Positions 1 through 9,898 are shown, numbered from the stretch's first letter. The stretch: DNA of 42,354 nucleotides from Thermoleophilia bacterium (GCA_017882325.1 JADGPQ010000003.1:1-42354), one strand, 5' to 3'. The notes: generated by a model not told the origin, from the letters alone. A program made the numbers and translations.

Positions 1-2
1 CG

Positions 3-977
3 CCGGCGGCGCACGCCGCCGAGGGCGCCGCGGAGCTCGCCCCCACGACGCTGACGGTCTCCCCTGCCCTCCAGACGATCACCTATCACGGCCGGGCCAC
101 GCTGAGCGGTAGCGTCTCGGTGGCCGATGCGCAGCTCGTCCTGCTGCAGCAGCCCGCCGGGGAGACCGACTGGACTGAGCTTCAGACGCTCACCGCCGGC
201 CCCGACGGCGCTTTCAAGCTCACGGTGGCTCCGTCGGTGAACACCGACTACAAGCTCGCCTTCGCCGGCGACCCCGAGCACGATGCGGCCGAGGCGACCG
301 TCACGGTACACGTCAGGCCGCGGGTCTTGACGAACTTCCCGGTGAGCCTGTGGCTCGGCGGAGCAGTCACGCTGCGCGGCTCAGTCGCCCCCGCTCACGT
401 CGAGGGTACCGTCGTGATCGAGCGCCTCGTCGAGGGCGCCTGGCAGACGCTGGCCACGACGCCTCTTCGCGCCACATCATCGGACTTCGTCTACCGCTGG
501 ACGCCCTCGACCTTCGGGTTCTTCCATTTGCGCGCGCGTGTAGATGCCGACGCCGATCACCTCGCCGGTGCGTCGGCGGCCAGCCGCGTGATCGTGAACC
601 GGCCCAATGCGCACAAGGTACCGTACAAGTTCGAGCACTACATCGTGATCGTGGTGCACGAGTACAGGCTGTACTACTACGAGCATGGCAAGATGGTGCG
701 CGCCTTCAACGTCGCCCTGGGGCGGCCCGGGTTCCCCACCCCCATCGGCCTCTTCCACATCTATACCAAGCGGCGGCCCGGCGGCGGCGCCCTTGGAGCG
801 TGCGTCATGTTCTACCACCAGCCGGGCGGGATCGCGATCCACGGCACCGATCAGCAGTATCTGCTCAAACGCTTCCCGCGTCCTTTCTCGCACGGCTGCG
901 CGCGGATGTACAACGCTCAGGCGCTCTGGCTCTACGCTCGCTGCCCGCTCGGCACGCCGGTGCACAACTTCCGCTGA
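3..977 (+). CDS. L,D-transpeptidase (YkuD) with N-terminal Ig-like region; 5' end outside window
   Basis: Frame is open to the window start (PAAHAAEGAAELAPTTLTVSP... before the called start at 120). YkuD catalytic motif HGT...FSHGCARM near the C-terminus. Confidence 0.9.
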   Translation, partial: PAAHAAEGAAELAPTTLTVSPALQTITYHGRATLSGSVSVADAQLVLLQQPAGETDWTELQTLTAGPDGAFKLTVAPSVNTDYKLAFAGDPEHDAAEATVTVHVRPRVLTNFPVSLWLGGAVTLRGSVAPAHVEGTVVIERLVEGAWQTLATTPLRATSSDFVYRWTPSTFGFFHLRARVDADADHLAGASAASRVIVNRPNAHKVPYKFEHYIVIVVHEYRLYYYEHGKMVRAFNVALGRPGFPTPIGLFHIYTKRRPGGGALGACVMFYHQPGGIAIHGTDQQYLLKRFPRPFSHGCARMYNAQALWLYARCPLGTPVHNFR

Positions 978-1134
978 CCGCCACCCCGTCGGGCTGAGGG
1001 CGCCGGGGCGGGCTGGCCTGTCGCCATTGCTGCGCCAACGACGCCCACGTGTACGGTCCGCATGCCCTCCTCCGTACACGTTCTCACCACGTCTCCGCGC
1101 GCCACGGCACCGACGAGCTCCGGCTGCTGAGATG

Positions 1135-1608
1135 CTAGAGGCCCTGCTTCGAAGGTTCGCGCCGATGCGGCGCCGGCGCATGGTCTGAATCCCACGCGAG
1201 CGCCATGCCCGGGCCGCCAGGCGGCCGTGCCGCAAAACCGTACTGCTCGTAGAAACCGGCTTTGCCCTCGGCCGCAATCAGACCGACGAACGCATCGGGC
1301 GCGTGCTCCTCCAGGTAGCGCATCACCTCGCGCAGGACGATGTCGCTGACGCCCTTGCGCTGGTGCGCCGGCGCGACGATGAAGTCCTGCAGGTAGAAGC
1401 AGACGCCGCCGACCAGACGAGCGCAGGCCACGAGGTCGGCGCCCATCGTGACGACGACGCCGAACAGCGAGGCCGCGAGTCCGCGCGCCACGGCCACGTC
1501 GTCGTCCGGAAGGTCGGCCCAGCCTACCGCCGCGTTCAGAGCGCGGAGCTCCTCTACGGTTGGCGGCCGCTCACGCACTCGATAGGGCTCCGGGTAGAGG
1601 ACCGCCAC
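1135..1608 (-). CDS. GNAT-family N-acetyltransferase
   Basis: FIVAPAHQRKGVSDIVLREVMRYLEEHAPDAFVGLIAAEGKAGFYEQYGF matches the GNAT acetyl-CoA loop and C-terminal FYEQYGF. The 1785 start runs into rmlB; GTG at 1608 is a more plausible start. Confidence 0.75.
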   Translation of the reverse strand: MAVLYPEPYRVRERPPTVEELRALNAAVGWADLPDDDVAVARGLAASLFGVVVTMGADLVACARLVGGVCFYLQDFIVAPAHQRKGVSDIVLREVMRYLEEHAPDAFVGLIAAEGKAGFYEQYGFAARPPGGPGMALAWDSDHAPAPHRREPSKQGL

Positions 1609-1642
1609 GACGGGCAGGCGGCGAACCAGCGCCGGCGCTCCC

Positions 1643-2644
1643 TTAGCCGAGCTCCGCGTAATGCCTCTCGTAGTAGTCGCGCCACTCCCCCGACTTGATC
1701 TTGCGCCACCAATCGGGGTTGTCACGGTACCAGGAGACCGTATGCTCCAGGCCGGTCTCGAACGGTGTGGCCGGGTGCCAGCCAAGGTCCTGGAGCTTGC
1801 CGCAGTCGATGGAGTAGCGGCGGTCGTGCCCGGGGCGGTCGGTCACGAAGCGGATCAGCTCCGGGCTCTTGCCGAGCAACTCGAGGATCTGGCGAGTGAG
1901 CGTGAGGTTCTTGACTTCGTTGCCGCCGCCGATGTTGTACACCTCACCGAGGGCGCCCCCGCGAAGCACGGCGTCGATGCCGGCGCAGTTGTCGTCCACG
2001 TACAGCCAGTCGCGCACGTTAAGACCGTCGCCGTACACCGGCAGCGCCTGGTCGTCGATGGCGTTGGTGATGAACAGCGGTATGATCTTCTCCGGATACT
2101 GCCACGGCCCATAGTTGTTGGAGCTGCGGGTGACGAGGACGGGCGCCCCGAACGTGTGGTAGTACGCCAGGACGAGGAGGTCCGCGCCGGCCTTGCTGGC
2201 GGAGTACGGGCTGGACGGCGCGAGGTCTGACTCCTCGGTGAACGAGCCCGTTTCCGTGGAGCCGTACACCTCGTCGGTAGAGATCTGCACGTACCGCGCG
2301 ATCCCCAGCTCGCGCACTGCCTCGAGCAGCGTGTGCGTCCCGAGCACGTCGGTGCTGATGAAGTCCTGCGGGCCGCTGATGGAGCGGTCGACGTGCGTCT
2401 CCGCCGCGAAGTTGACCACGGCGTCGGCGCCCTGCAAAGCCCCACGCACCGCGGCGGCGTCGCAGATGTCACCTTTGACGAACGTGTAGCGGGCATCGTC
2501 CTCGATGTCGCGAAGGTTCTCGAGGTTGCCGGCGTAGGTGAGCTTGTCGAGATTGACGACCTCGAGGTCGTCGTAGCGCCGCAACATGAAGCGCACGAAG
2601 TTGGAGCCGATGAAGCCGGCGCCGCCGGTCACTACGAGCCTCAC
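1643..2644 (-). CDS. rmlB: dTDP-glucose 4,6-dehydratase
   Basis: VTGGAGFIGSNFVRFML, STDEVYGS, YSASKAGAD, RSSNNYGPWQYPEKIIPLFI. AAGGAGG ribosome-binding site before GTG 2644. Confidence 0.95.
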   Translation of the reverse strand: MRLVVTGGAGFIGSNFVRFMLRRYDDLEVVNLDKLTYAGNLENLRDIEDDARYTFVKGDICDAAAVRGALQGADAVVNFAAETHVDRSISGPQDFISTDVLGTHTLLEAVRELGIARYVQISTDEVYGSTETGSFTEESDLAPSSPYSASKAGADLLVLAYYHTFGAPVLVTRSSNNYGPWQYPEKIIPLFITNAIDDQALPVYGDGLNVRDWLYVDDNCAGIDAVLRGGALGEVYNIGGGNEVKNLTLTRQILELLGKSPELIRFVTDRPGHDRRYSIDCGKLQDLGWHPATPFETGLEHTVSWYRDNPDWWRKIKSGEWRDYYERHYAELG

Positions 2645-2674
2645 GATGTCGCCTCCTTGTCGCGCGCCGGCCGG

Positions 2675-3517
2675 TCAGCCGAGCGGAATGAGCCTGTCGA
2701 CCGCCTCGGCCACGCCGGCCGCCCAGTGCGGCAGCCGGGGGATCGGGCGCTCGCTGGTGAGTGCCGAGAAGGCCGGCCGGGGCGCCGGCCGACCCAGCTC
2801 GGCGGTCGTGGTCGGTACCACCTCGATGTCGATGCCGGCGAGCTGCACGACCTCGCGGGCCAGCTCGCACCATGAGCAGTAGCCGCTGCCGGCCATGTGG
2901 TAGAGGCCGGGGGCGACGCCCTGGCGCAGCGCCTCGTCGACGGCTGCGGCGAGGTGGCCGGCGTAGGTGGGCGAGCCGATCTGGTCATCAACGACCGTGA
3001 GGTGCTCACCCGCTTTGGCCTTCTGGGCCGCGCCGAGGATCGTCTTGACGAAATTCTTCCCCGTGTCGCTGTAAAGCCAGGCGGTGCGCACGACGATACC
3101 CCGCACCCAGCTCAACACCTCCTCTTCGCCGGCGAGCTTAGTCCGTGCATACACGCCCAGGGGGTGGGTGCGGTCGCTCTCCACGTATGGGCTGCCCTTG
3201 GCGCCGTCGAACACGTAGTCGGTGCTGAAGTACACGACGGTCGTGTGAGTGCCGCGCACGGCCTTGATCACGTTCCGCGTGCCTTCCACGTTGACGGCCT
3301 CGGCAAGGGCGGGATCGGCCTCGGCGCCATCCACGTCGGTGTACGCCGCCGTGTGGAGGACGATGTCGGGGGCGAAGCTGTGCACGGCCGCGTGAATGGC
3401 ATCCGCGTCGCGGATGTCGAGCGCGGCCTCCTGGCTGAGGAACACCTCGCCCTCGAGCGTCTTCGCGAAGGCCGTGGCCAGCTGGCCCCCGGCGCCCGTG
3501 ACGAACCAGCGCAGCAT
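2675..3517 (-). CDS. rmlD: dTDP-4-dehydrorhamnose reductase
   Basis: Starts MLRWFVTGAGGQLATAF; YFSTDYVFDGAKGSPYVESD, GVYARTKLAGEE, RTAWLYSDTGKNFVKTIL. The ORF track start (3958) is an out-of-frame extension through rmlC. Confidence 0.93.
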   Translation of the reverse strand: MLRWFVTGAGGQLATAFAKTLEGEVFLSQEAALDIRDADAIHAAVHSFAPDIVLHTAAYTDVDGAEADPALAEAVNVEGTRNVIKAVRGTHTTVVYFSTDYVFDGAKGSPYVESDRTHPLGVYARTKLAGEEEVLSWVRGIVVRTAWLYSDTGKNFVKTILGAAQKAKAGEHLTVVDDQIGSPTYAGHLAAAVDEALRQGVAPGLYHMAGSGYCSWCELAREVVQLAGIDIEVVPTTTAELGRPAPRPAFSALTSERPIPRLPHWAAGVAEAVDRLIPLG

Positions 3518-3534
3518 CGCTTCGCCGGCTGCGC

Positions 3535-4023
3535 CTAGCGCAGCCGCACGCCCCAGTCGTATGGGATCGCGGGGGTGTCGTGCGGGAGTTCGCTCTGGTC
3601 CGGGTCGTCGTACTTGTAGACCTCGGTGGGCGCGTTGACGATGTACGCCTCCTCGGGGCTCACGCACTTCCAGCCGTGCCACACGCCGGCCGGCACGCGC
3701 ACCAGCAGCGGGTTGTGCTCGCCGAGGAAGAACTGGTCGAGCTGGCCGACGGTCGCGGAGAGCTCGTGCCCGGGCACGGCCGCGGGCCCGTCGGCGCCGC
3801 GGCCGTCGAACAGCACGAGCTTGATCATGCCTTTGACGCAGACGATGTTGTCCCACTGTTCGTCGTGCAGATGCCAGCCCTTGACGACGCCCGGAAGGGT
3901 CGTCGTCATGTAGAACTGGCCGAACTTCACGAACAGGTCGTCGTCGCTGCGCAGGCATTCCATGAGGCGACCGCGCTCGTCGGGGATCACCTTGAGCTTC
4001 TTGGTCATGACGCCGTCGATCAT
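3535..4023 (-). CDS. rmlC: dTDP-4-dehydrorhamnose 3,5-epimerase family cupin protein
   Basis: MTTTLPGVVKGWHLHDEQWDNIVCVKGMIKLVLFD and VPAGVWHGWKCVSPEEAYIVNAPTEVY. Lies between rmlA and rmlD; strong RBS. Confidence 0.85.
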   Translation of the reverse strand: MIDGVMTKKLKVIPDERGRLMECLRSDDDLFVKFGQFYMTTTLPGVVKGWHLHDEQWDNIVCVKGMIKLVLFDGRGADGPAAVPGHELSATVGQLDQFFLGEHNPLLVRVPAGVWHGWKCVSPEEAYIVNAPTEVYKYDDPDQSELPHDTPAIPYDWGVRLR

Positions 4024-4052
4024 GGTGTGGTGCCTCCTTCCCCCGCCCGCGC

Positions 4053-5114
4053 CTACAGGATGCCGATCCGACTGGAGTCGCCCACCATGAAGCGGTAGGC
4101 CACGGGCAGCGCCTCGCTGTGGGCGATCACGCAGTCGCGCCCGATGAGGCTGTCGGACATGCGCGCGCCCAGGCGACAGATGCGGCTGCTCTCGAGGATG
4201 ATTGAGTTCTCGATCTCGGCCTGCTCCACGACGACACCGTCGCTGATGGCCGTGTACGGCCCGACGAAGGTGTCGCTCAGGCGGCAGCCGGCGCCGATCA
4301 CCACGGGTCCGCGTATCGTGCAGCGCTCGATAAGACTACCTTCGCCGACCTGCACAGGGCCCTCCAGCGTGGACTCGACGACCTCGCCGCGCACGTCGCC
4401 CTCGATGGTGCTGAGGATGAGCCGGTTGGCCTCGAGCATGTCGTCGAGCTTGCCCGTGTCTTTCCACCAGCCGGTGACGATGTGCGGCTCGACGCGCAGG
4501 CCGCGGTCGATCATGTGCTGGATGGCGTCGGTGATCTCGAGCTCTCCGCGAGTGGAGGGCGTGATGGCCTTCACGCTCTCGAAGACGGCCGGCGTGAACA
4601 GGTACACGCCCACCAGCGCGAGGTCGCTGCGGGGCTCCCTGGGCTTCTCGACGAGCTGCACGACGCGCCCGTCCCGCAGCTCGGCGATGCCATAGGAGCT
4701 CGGGTCCCTGACCTTCTGCAGAAGGATGAGCGCGTCCGGCTCGCTGCGCTCGAAGTCGCGCACGAACGGCGCGATGCCCTCCTTGAGAAGGTTGTCGCCG
4801 AGGTACATGACGAAGGGGCTGTCGCCGAGGTACCCCTCGGCGATGAGCACGGCGTGCGCCAGGCCCAGTGGGGCCTCCTGCGGCAGATATGTCACCTTGA
4901 GCCCGAAGCGGCTGCCATCGCCGACGGCGGCCTCGATCTCGGCGCGCGTCTCGCCGACGACGATGCCGACATCGTCGATGCCGGCCGCGTGCATGGCCTC
5001 GAGGCCGTAGAACAGCACGGGTTTGTTGGCCACGGGGACAAGCTGCTTGGCGGAGGTGTGGGTGATGGGGCGCAGGCGCGTGCCGGCGCCGCCGCTGAGG
5101 ACGAGTCCCTTCAC
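4053..5114 (-). CDS. rmlA: glucose-1-phosphate thymidylyltransferase, long form with C-terminal left-handed beta-helix repeats
   Basis: MKGLVLSGGAGTRLRPITHTSAKQLVPVANKPVLFY nucleotidyltransferase signature plus hexapeptide-type C-terminus. Confidence 0.93.
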   Translation of the reverse strand: MKGLVLSGGAGTRLRPITHTSAKQLVPVANKPVLFYGLEAMHAAGIDDVGIVVGETRAEIEAAVGDGSRFGLKVTYLPQEAPLGLAHAVLIAEGYLGDSPFVMYLGDNLLKEGIAPFVRDFERSEPDALILLQKVRDPSSYGIAELRDGRVVQLVEKPREPRSDLALVGVYLFTPAVFESVKAITPSTRGELEITDAIQHMIDRGLRVEPHIVTGWWKDTGKLDDMLEANRLILSTIEGDVRGEVVESTLEGPVQVGEGSLIERCTIRGPVVIGAGCRLSDTFVGPYTAISDGVVVEQAEIENSIILESSRICRLGARMSDSLIGRDCVIAHSEALPVAYRFMVGDSSRIGIL

Positions 5115-5139
5115 AAGCGATCCCTTCTCGGCGCCGGCC

Positions 5140-5415
5140 TCAGATAGTCTCGTCGTCGTCGAGCTCGGCGTCGCTCTCCGTGGAGAGCAGGTCGAGGACG
5201 TTGTTCTCGTCCACGGCCTTGCCGACGAACACTACGTTGGGCCCCGCCCAGAGTGTGACGCGCGCGCCCACGGGCAGCGGCAGCGCGCTCCCGCCGAGCA
5301 TGATGTTGGTGAGCGTCGAGCGCTCCACGTCGCGCAACACCTCACAGCCGTCTACGGCGAACGGCTCGGCGTCGCCGAACTGCAGACGAGGCTCTCTGCT
5401 GGCGTCGATGATCAC
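5140..5415 (-). CDS. hypothetical small protein (91 aa), first gene of the rml operon
   Basis: Codirectional with and 25 bp from rmlA. TATACT -10 (5428-5423) exactly 7 nt before GTG 5415, a leaderless-type start. Confidence 0.7.
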   Translation of the reverse strand: MIIDASREPRLQFGDAEPFAVDGCEVLRDVERSTLTNIMLGGSALPLPVGARVTLWAGPNVVFVGKAVDENNVLDLLSTESDAELDDDETI

Positions 5416-5574
5416 GCGGCGGAGTATAGCATCCCATGGCTCTGGCCTCCCTGCGGCATTCGTGGTTTAGTAGGAGCCAGGGTGTGGTCTACGTGTGGGG
5501 GGACCGGCTGCTCTCACTCATCGTCTCATCGTCGCCCTCGTGTGCACCGACGGGGCAGACCGGAAGGAGCGGAC

Positions 5575-7434
5575 ATGAGAGGCAAGTGGAGGCTGGGGCA
5601 CGGTCGTGCGCTCGTGATCGCAATGGCCGGACTCCTGGCCGCGGGGCTGGTGTGGGGTCTGGGCTCCGCGCTGGCCGGCAGCGAGAGCCCGTCGCCAGCC
5701 GCCGGCAAGACCGTCCTGCATCTCGGCTGGACCAACGACCCCGACAACCTGAACCCGTTCATCGGGTACGAGTCGTCGTCCTACGAGATCTGGGCGATCA
5801 ACTACGAGCTGCTCGTGGGCTTCCGTGCCAGCGACATGGCCAACGTCCCCGGCGTCGGCCTGGCGACGAAGTGGGAGACCTCGCCGGACGGCAAGGTCTG
5901 GACCTTCACGATCACCGACAAGTCCAAGTGGCAGGACGGCCAGCCCCTCACCGCGCGTGACGTGGCATTTACGTACAACTACGTCATCAATCCGGCCCAT
6001 CCGATGAGCATGTTCATCGACTACATGAAGTTCATCACCAAGGTGGAGGCCACGGACGACACGCACGTGGTGTTCACCTGCAGCAAGCCCAAGGCCAACA
6101 TGCTCGGGCTCTGGATCCCCATCCTGCCCGAGCACATCTGGAGCAAGATCAAACCGGCGGACGCCGAGAAGAGCTTCAAGAACCCGCCGCCGATCATCGG
6201 CTCCGGGCCCTTCCAGACCGTCGAAGTGAAGAAGGGCGCATTCGTGCGCCTGGTCGCCAACAAGGACTACTGGAGGGGCGCTCCCAAGGTCGACGAGGTC
6301 ATCTACCAGACGTACGAGAACCAGGACACGATGGCGCAGGACCTCAAGACCGGCGCCATCCAGTCCGGCTGGAACGTCCCGTCCGCGCAGTTCCCGACTC
6401 TGGACAAGGGGCCCGATCTGACCGGCATCCGCGCGGTCACGATCGGCTTCGACGAGCTCGGCTTCAACTGCGCCGACAAGAAGTTGTACCCGAAGTCGAC
6501 CGGCCATCCGGTGCTCACCGATCCGGCATTCCGCAGTGCCCTCCAGTGGGCCGTCGACAAGGCCAAGATCGTCTCGATCGGCTACAACGGCAACGCCGCG
6601 CCCGCCGACACGATCGTCACCCGCGGCTACTACTCGAAAGCCGCCGATTACCACTGGACGCCGCCGGTGGGCGACCCGAACACGTACGCCTTCGACCTCG
6701 AGAAGGCCAAGGCGGCGCTCGACGCCGCCGGCTACAAGGATACGAACGGCAACGGCATCCGTGAGTACAAGGGCAAGGACATCAAGCTGCGCCTGTACGC
6801 CCGCTCTGAGAGCCCCGAGAGCCAGAACTGCGGCAAGCTCCTCACCGGCTGGTTCGAGAGCATCGGCCTCGACATCAACTACCAGGTGATCGACGACGGC
6901 GCCCTCGGCGACAAGCAATACAACTACGACGGCAGCCAGTACGCTCCCGACTTCGACATGTTCATCTGGGGCTGGGGCGGCGACGTCGACCCGAACTTCA
7001 TCCTCTCGATCCTCACGACGAACTCCATCGAGGCCTGGAGCGACAGCGTCTGGTCCAATGCCGAGTACGACAAGCTGTTCCTCGAGCAGCAGTCGACCAT
7101 CGACGTGCAGAAGCGCATCGAGCTGGTCAAGCAGATGCAGCAGGTCGTCTACAAGGAGTCGCCGTACATCCCGCTGGTCTACCCGCTCGACCTCGAGGTG
7201 GCCGACACCACCAACTGGACCGGCTGGGTGCGCGCCAACCAGAACAAGGGCGCGTGGTGGTACAACACGCAGCCGGACACCTACATGGCCGTGCAGAAGG
7301 GCGCCGCGGTGGTGAGCACCACGAGCTCCAACACGGGCGTGATCGTGGCCGTCGTGGTGGCTGCGCTGGTCATCGTGCTCGCCGCCGTACTCCTGCTGCG
7401 CCGGCGCCGCGGGCGCTCGGAGGTCGAGGCCTGA
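5575..7434 (+). CDS. ABC transporter substrate-binding protein, family 5 (peptide/nickel type), with C-terminal transmembrane anchor
   Basis: Signal-like N-terminus MRGKWRLGHGRALVIAMAGLLAAGLVWGLGSALAG; LHLGWTNDPDNLNPFIGYESSSYEIW...WKWETSPDGKVWTFTI; C-terminus GVIVAVVVAALVIVLAAVLLLRRRRGRSEVEA. GGAAGGAGC RBS before ATG 5575. Confidence 0.93.
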   Translation: MRGKWRLGHGRALVIAMAGLLAAGLVWGLGSALAGSESPSPAAGKTVLHLGWTNDPDNLNPFIGYESSSYEIWAINYELLVGFRASDMANVPGVGLATKWETSPDGKVWTFTITDKSKWQDGQPLTARDVAFTYNYVINPAHPMSMFIDYMKFITKVEATDDTHVVFTCSKPKANMLGLWIPILPEHIWSKIKPADAEKSFKNPPPIIGSGPFQTVEVKKGAFVRLVANKDYWRGAPKVDEVIYQTYENQDTMAQDLKTGAIQSGWNVPSAQFPTLDKGPDLTGIRAVTIGFDELGFNCADKKLYPKSTGHPVLTDPAFRSALQWAVDKAKIVSIGYNGNAAPADTIVTRGYYSKAADYHWTPPVGDPNTYAFDLEKAKAALDAAGYKDTNGNGIREYKGKDIKLRLYARSESPESQNCGKLLTGWFESIGLDINYQVIDDGALGDKQYNYDGSQYAPDFDMFIWGWGGDVDPNFILSILTTNSIEAWSDSVWSNAEYDKLFLEQQSTIDVQKRIELVKQMQQVVYKESPYIPLVYPLDLEVADTTNWTGWVRANQNKGAWWYNTQPDTYMAVQKGAAVVSTTSSNTGVIVAVVVAALVIVLAAVLLLRRRRGRSEVEA

Positions 7435-7491
7435 GTGCGCGCCTGACGGGCGCTGGTCATCCGGGAGGGTGGCGTGGGCTGACAAGGAAAC

Positions 7492-7521
7492 GGGCGGGTG
7501 GCGCGCATGCGCCGCCCGCCC
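7492..7521. terminator. putative bidirectional intrinsic terminator between convergent genes
   Basis: gggcgggtggcgc-gcat-gcgccgcccgccc, 13-bp stem with one G-T pair, between + SBP (stop 7434) and - HNH gene (stop 7532). Confidence 0.65.
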
Positions 7522-7531
7522 TTCTCGCGTC

Positions 7532-8035
7532 TCAGGACGCGAAGCTCAAATACGGACGCCAACTCTCGTGGATGTGGTCCACGTGCATGAAGACGAACGA
7601 TGCCGGCTCCGGCGGTCGTGGCTTGTCCTTGAGGCGCAGCCCAACCTGCTGAGGCGGGCGGTCGCCTTTCTTGCGGTTACACGGGGCGCACGAGGTGACC
7701 AGGTTGTCCCAGGTATCGGATCCGCCCTTGCAGCGCGGCACCACGTGGTCGACGGTGAGGTGACGGTCGCTGCCGCAGTACTGGCAGCGATGCCTGTCGC
7801 GGGCGAACACGGCGCGCCGCGAGATCCGCGAAGCGGCGGCGCGGCGCGGCACGTGCACGTAGTTCTGCAGGCGGATAACGTGGGGCACTTCGTAGGTGGC
7901 GCGCTCGCTGCGGAAGGCGGCGCCGGACTGCTCGAGCACCTCGGCCTTGCCCTTGAACAGCAGCACTAGGGCACGCCGCGCGCTGCACACATTGAGCGGC
8001 TCATAGGTGGTGTTGAGGACGAGCACCTTGCGCAT
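7532..8035 (-). CDS. HNH endonuclease
   Basis: MRKVLVLNTTYEPLNVCSARRALVLLFKGKAEVLE and CQYCGSDRHLTVDHVVPRCKGGSDTWDNLVTSCAPCNRKKGDRP. ATG 8035 preceded by TACTAT-N8. Confidence 0.92.
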   Translation of the reverse strand: MRKVLVLNTTYEPLNVCSARRALVLLFKGKAEVLEQSGAAFRSERATYEVPHVIRLQNYVHVPRRAAASRISRRAVFARDRHRCQYCGSDRHLTVDHVVPRCKGGSDTWDNLVTSCAPCNRKKGDRPPQQVGLRLKDKPRPPEPASFVFMHVDHIHESWRPYLSFAS

Positions 8036-8112
8036 GGCTTCCGATAGTAGCAGAAAGGCGATGGGCAGTGGCGGGCGGCGGCTCGCGCCGGGCACGGAGA
8101 TATACTCTGGCG

Positions 8113-9510
8113 GTGGACCTCTTCTCGATGAGTGACGAGCAGGTTGCGGCCGAAGCGCCGCTGGCGGCGCGCGTGCGGCCGCGCAGCCTGGCGGAGTTCG
8201 TCGGCCAGGAGCACATCGTCGGGCCCGGCACGGTGCTGCGCGCCGCTATCGAGGGCGGCGAGCTGTTCAGCATGATCTTCTTCGGGCCGCCGGGGAGCGG
8301 CAAGACCACGCTGGCGCGCCTCATCGCCACCGAGACCGGCGCCCGGCTGGTGCAGCTGTCCGCGGTCAACTCGGGCACGGCGGACGTGCGCGCCGCGATC
8401 CAGGGCGCGCGCGAAGCGCGCGCCCTCAGCGCGGCCCGCACCATCCTCTTCATCGACGAGATCCACCGCTTCAACAAGGCCCAGCAGGACGCTCTGCTGC
8501 CGGCCATTGAAGACGCCGTAGTGACGCTCATCGGCGCGACCACCGAGAACCCCTACTTCGAGGTCAACTCGGCGCTGATCTCGCGCTGCCAGCTCTACCG
8601 GTTCGAGCCGCTGCCGCCGGAACTTGTGGAGCAGGTCGTGCAGACGGCGCTCGGCGACGCGGCACGCGGTCTGGGCGACAAGGGCGTCACGCTGGCCGAT
8701 GGCGGCCTCGGCTTCCTCGCCGAGATCTCGCGCGGCGACGCGCGCGTTGCCCTGAACGCCCTCGAGACCGCCTGGCGGTCGCGCGCCGCCGTCCGGCCGC
8801 CAGGAAGTGGGTCCGCTGTCAGCAGCTCTGGCGTCGCTCCGCCACAAGTGACCCTCACGGTGGACGACCTTCGTGACGCCGCCCAGAAGAGTCCTGTGTC
8901 GTACGACCGCGAGGACTCGCACTACGACACGATCTCGGCCTTCATCAAGTCCATGCGGGGGAGCGACCCCGACGCCGCCGTCTACTATATGGCCTCGATG
9001 CTTGCCGGTGGCGAGGACCCCAAGTTCATCGCTCGGCGCATGATCGTGTTCGCCAGCGAGGACGTGGGCAACGCCGACCCTCTGGCGCTGCAGGTCGCCA
9101 TCGCCGCTTCGCGCGCGGTCGAGTTCGTGGGCCTGCCCGAGTGCCGTATCAACCTCAGCCAGGCGGCGGCCTACCTGGCCCTCGCGCCCAAGAGCAACGC
9201 CGCGTACAAGGCCGTGGACGCGGCGCTCGACGACGTCAAGCGCGAGGGCAACCAGCCGCCGCCGCCCCATCTGCGGGACGCCGGCTACAAGGGGGCGAAG
9301 GCGCTCGGCCACGGCGTCGGCTACCAGTATCCCCACGGCCACGGGGGCTGGGTGGAACAACAGTATCTGCCCGACAAGCTCTCAGGCCGCCGCTACTACG
9401 TGCCGATACGCGGGGTAGAACGCGAGATGGCGTCCCGCCTCGAAGAAGTCAAGCGGCGGGCCGCGTCCGGGGAGGCAGACCAGGTGGACCAGGAGAAGAG
9501 GGATGGGTAG
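8113..9510 (+). CDS. rarA: replication-associated recombination protein A (AAA+ ATPase)
   Basis: (V)DLFSMSDEQVAAEAPLAARVRPRSLAEFVGQEHIVGPGTVL; Walker A FFGPPGSGKTTLA; Walker B TILFIDEIHRFNKAQQD; C-terminal PPPPHLRDAGYKGAKALGHGVGYQYPHGHGGW. TATACT-N6-GTG supports the 8113 start. Confidence 0.95.
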   Translation: MDLFSMSDEQVAAEAPLAARVRPRSLAEFVGQEHIVGPGTVLRAAIEGGELFSMIFFGPPGSGKTTLARLIATETGARLVQLSAVNSGTADVRAAIQGAREARALSAARTILFIDEIHRFNKAQQDALLPAIEDAVVTLIGATTENPYFEVNSALISRCQLYRFEPLPPELVEQVVQTALGDAARGLGDKGVTLADGGLGFLAEISRGDARVALNALETAWRSRAAVRPPGSGSAVSSSGVAPPQVTLTVDDLRDAAQKSPVSYDREDSHYDTISAFIKSMRGSDPDAAVYYMASMLAGGEDPKFIARRMIVFASEDVGNADPLALQVAIAASRAVEFVGLPECRINLSQAAAYLALAPKSNAAYKAVDAALDDVKREGNQPPPPHLRDAGYKGAKALGHGVGYQYPHGHGGWVEQQYLPDKLSGRRYYVPIRGVEREMASRLEEVKRRAASGEADQVDQEKRDG

Positions 9511-9898
9511 AGCCTACATCGTCGTTCTGGCGTTCCTCTTCGTGGCGCTCATCGCGCTGGCCGTGGTGTGGTGGTACGCACGGCATGTCAAAGACGATCT
9601 CGATGAGTCCTCCCGCATCGTCACCGGGGCTCGCGGCGTTATCGAGCTGACGCCGGCCAGCATGGAGCAGCTGCGGCAGCTCAGCTCGGAGCCCATCCTC
9701 CTCAAGCAGGGCGAAGAAGGCGTGCGCGTGCAGATCGAGCACCGGCCGATGATGCCTCTCATGGCCTTCGTGGGAAAGGATGTGAGCGCCGCGCTCGGCG
9801 AGACGGCGGCAGAGATCACGGAGCGCTACGGCGTGACGTGGGTGGTGCTGGTCAACGTAGGGCAGGACGATCGCGTCACGCTGCAGCGGCTTGCGTGA
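9503..9898 (+). CDS. hypothetical protein with N-terminal transmembrane helix (131 aa)
   Basis: ATG overlaps the rarA stop; N-terminus MGRAYIVVLAFLFVALIALAVVWWYARHVKDD. Confidence 0.65.
   Translation: MGRAYIVVLAFLFVALIALAVVWWYARHVKDDLDESSRIVTGARGVIELTPASMEQLRQLSSEPILLKQGEEGVRVQIEHRPMMPLMAFVGKDVSAALGETAAEITERYGVTWVVLVNVGQDDRVTLQRLA

Noticed and set aside
2675-3958. 427-aa rmlD with an N-terminal extension
   Set aside because: The extension is an alternative frame of rmlC; the conserved RmlD start is MLRWFVTG at 3517.
5518-7485. 655-aa minus-strand ORF opposite the SBP gene
   Set aside because: Shadow ORF of a high-GC gene: Val/Asp/Arg-rich composition, no motif, and the plus strand has a clear protein family.
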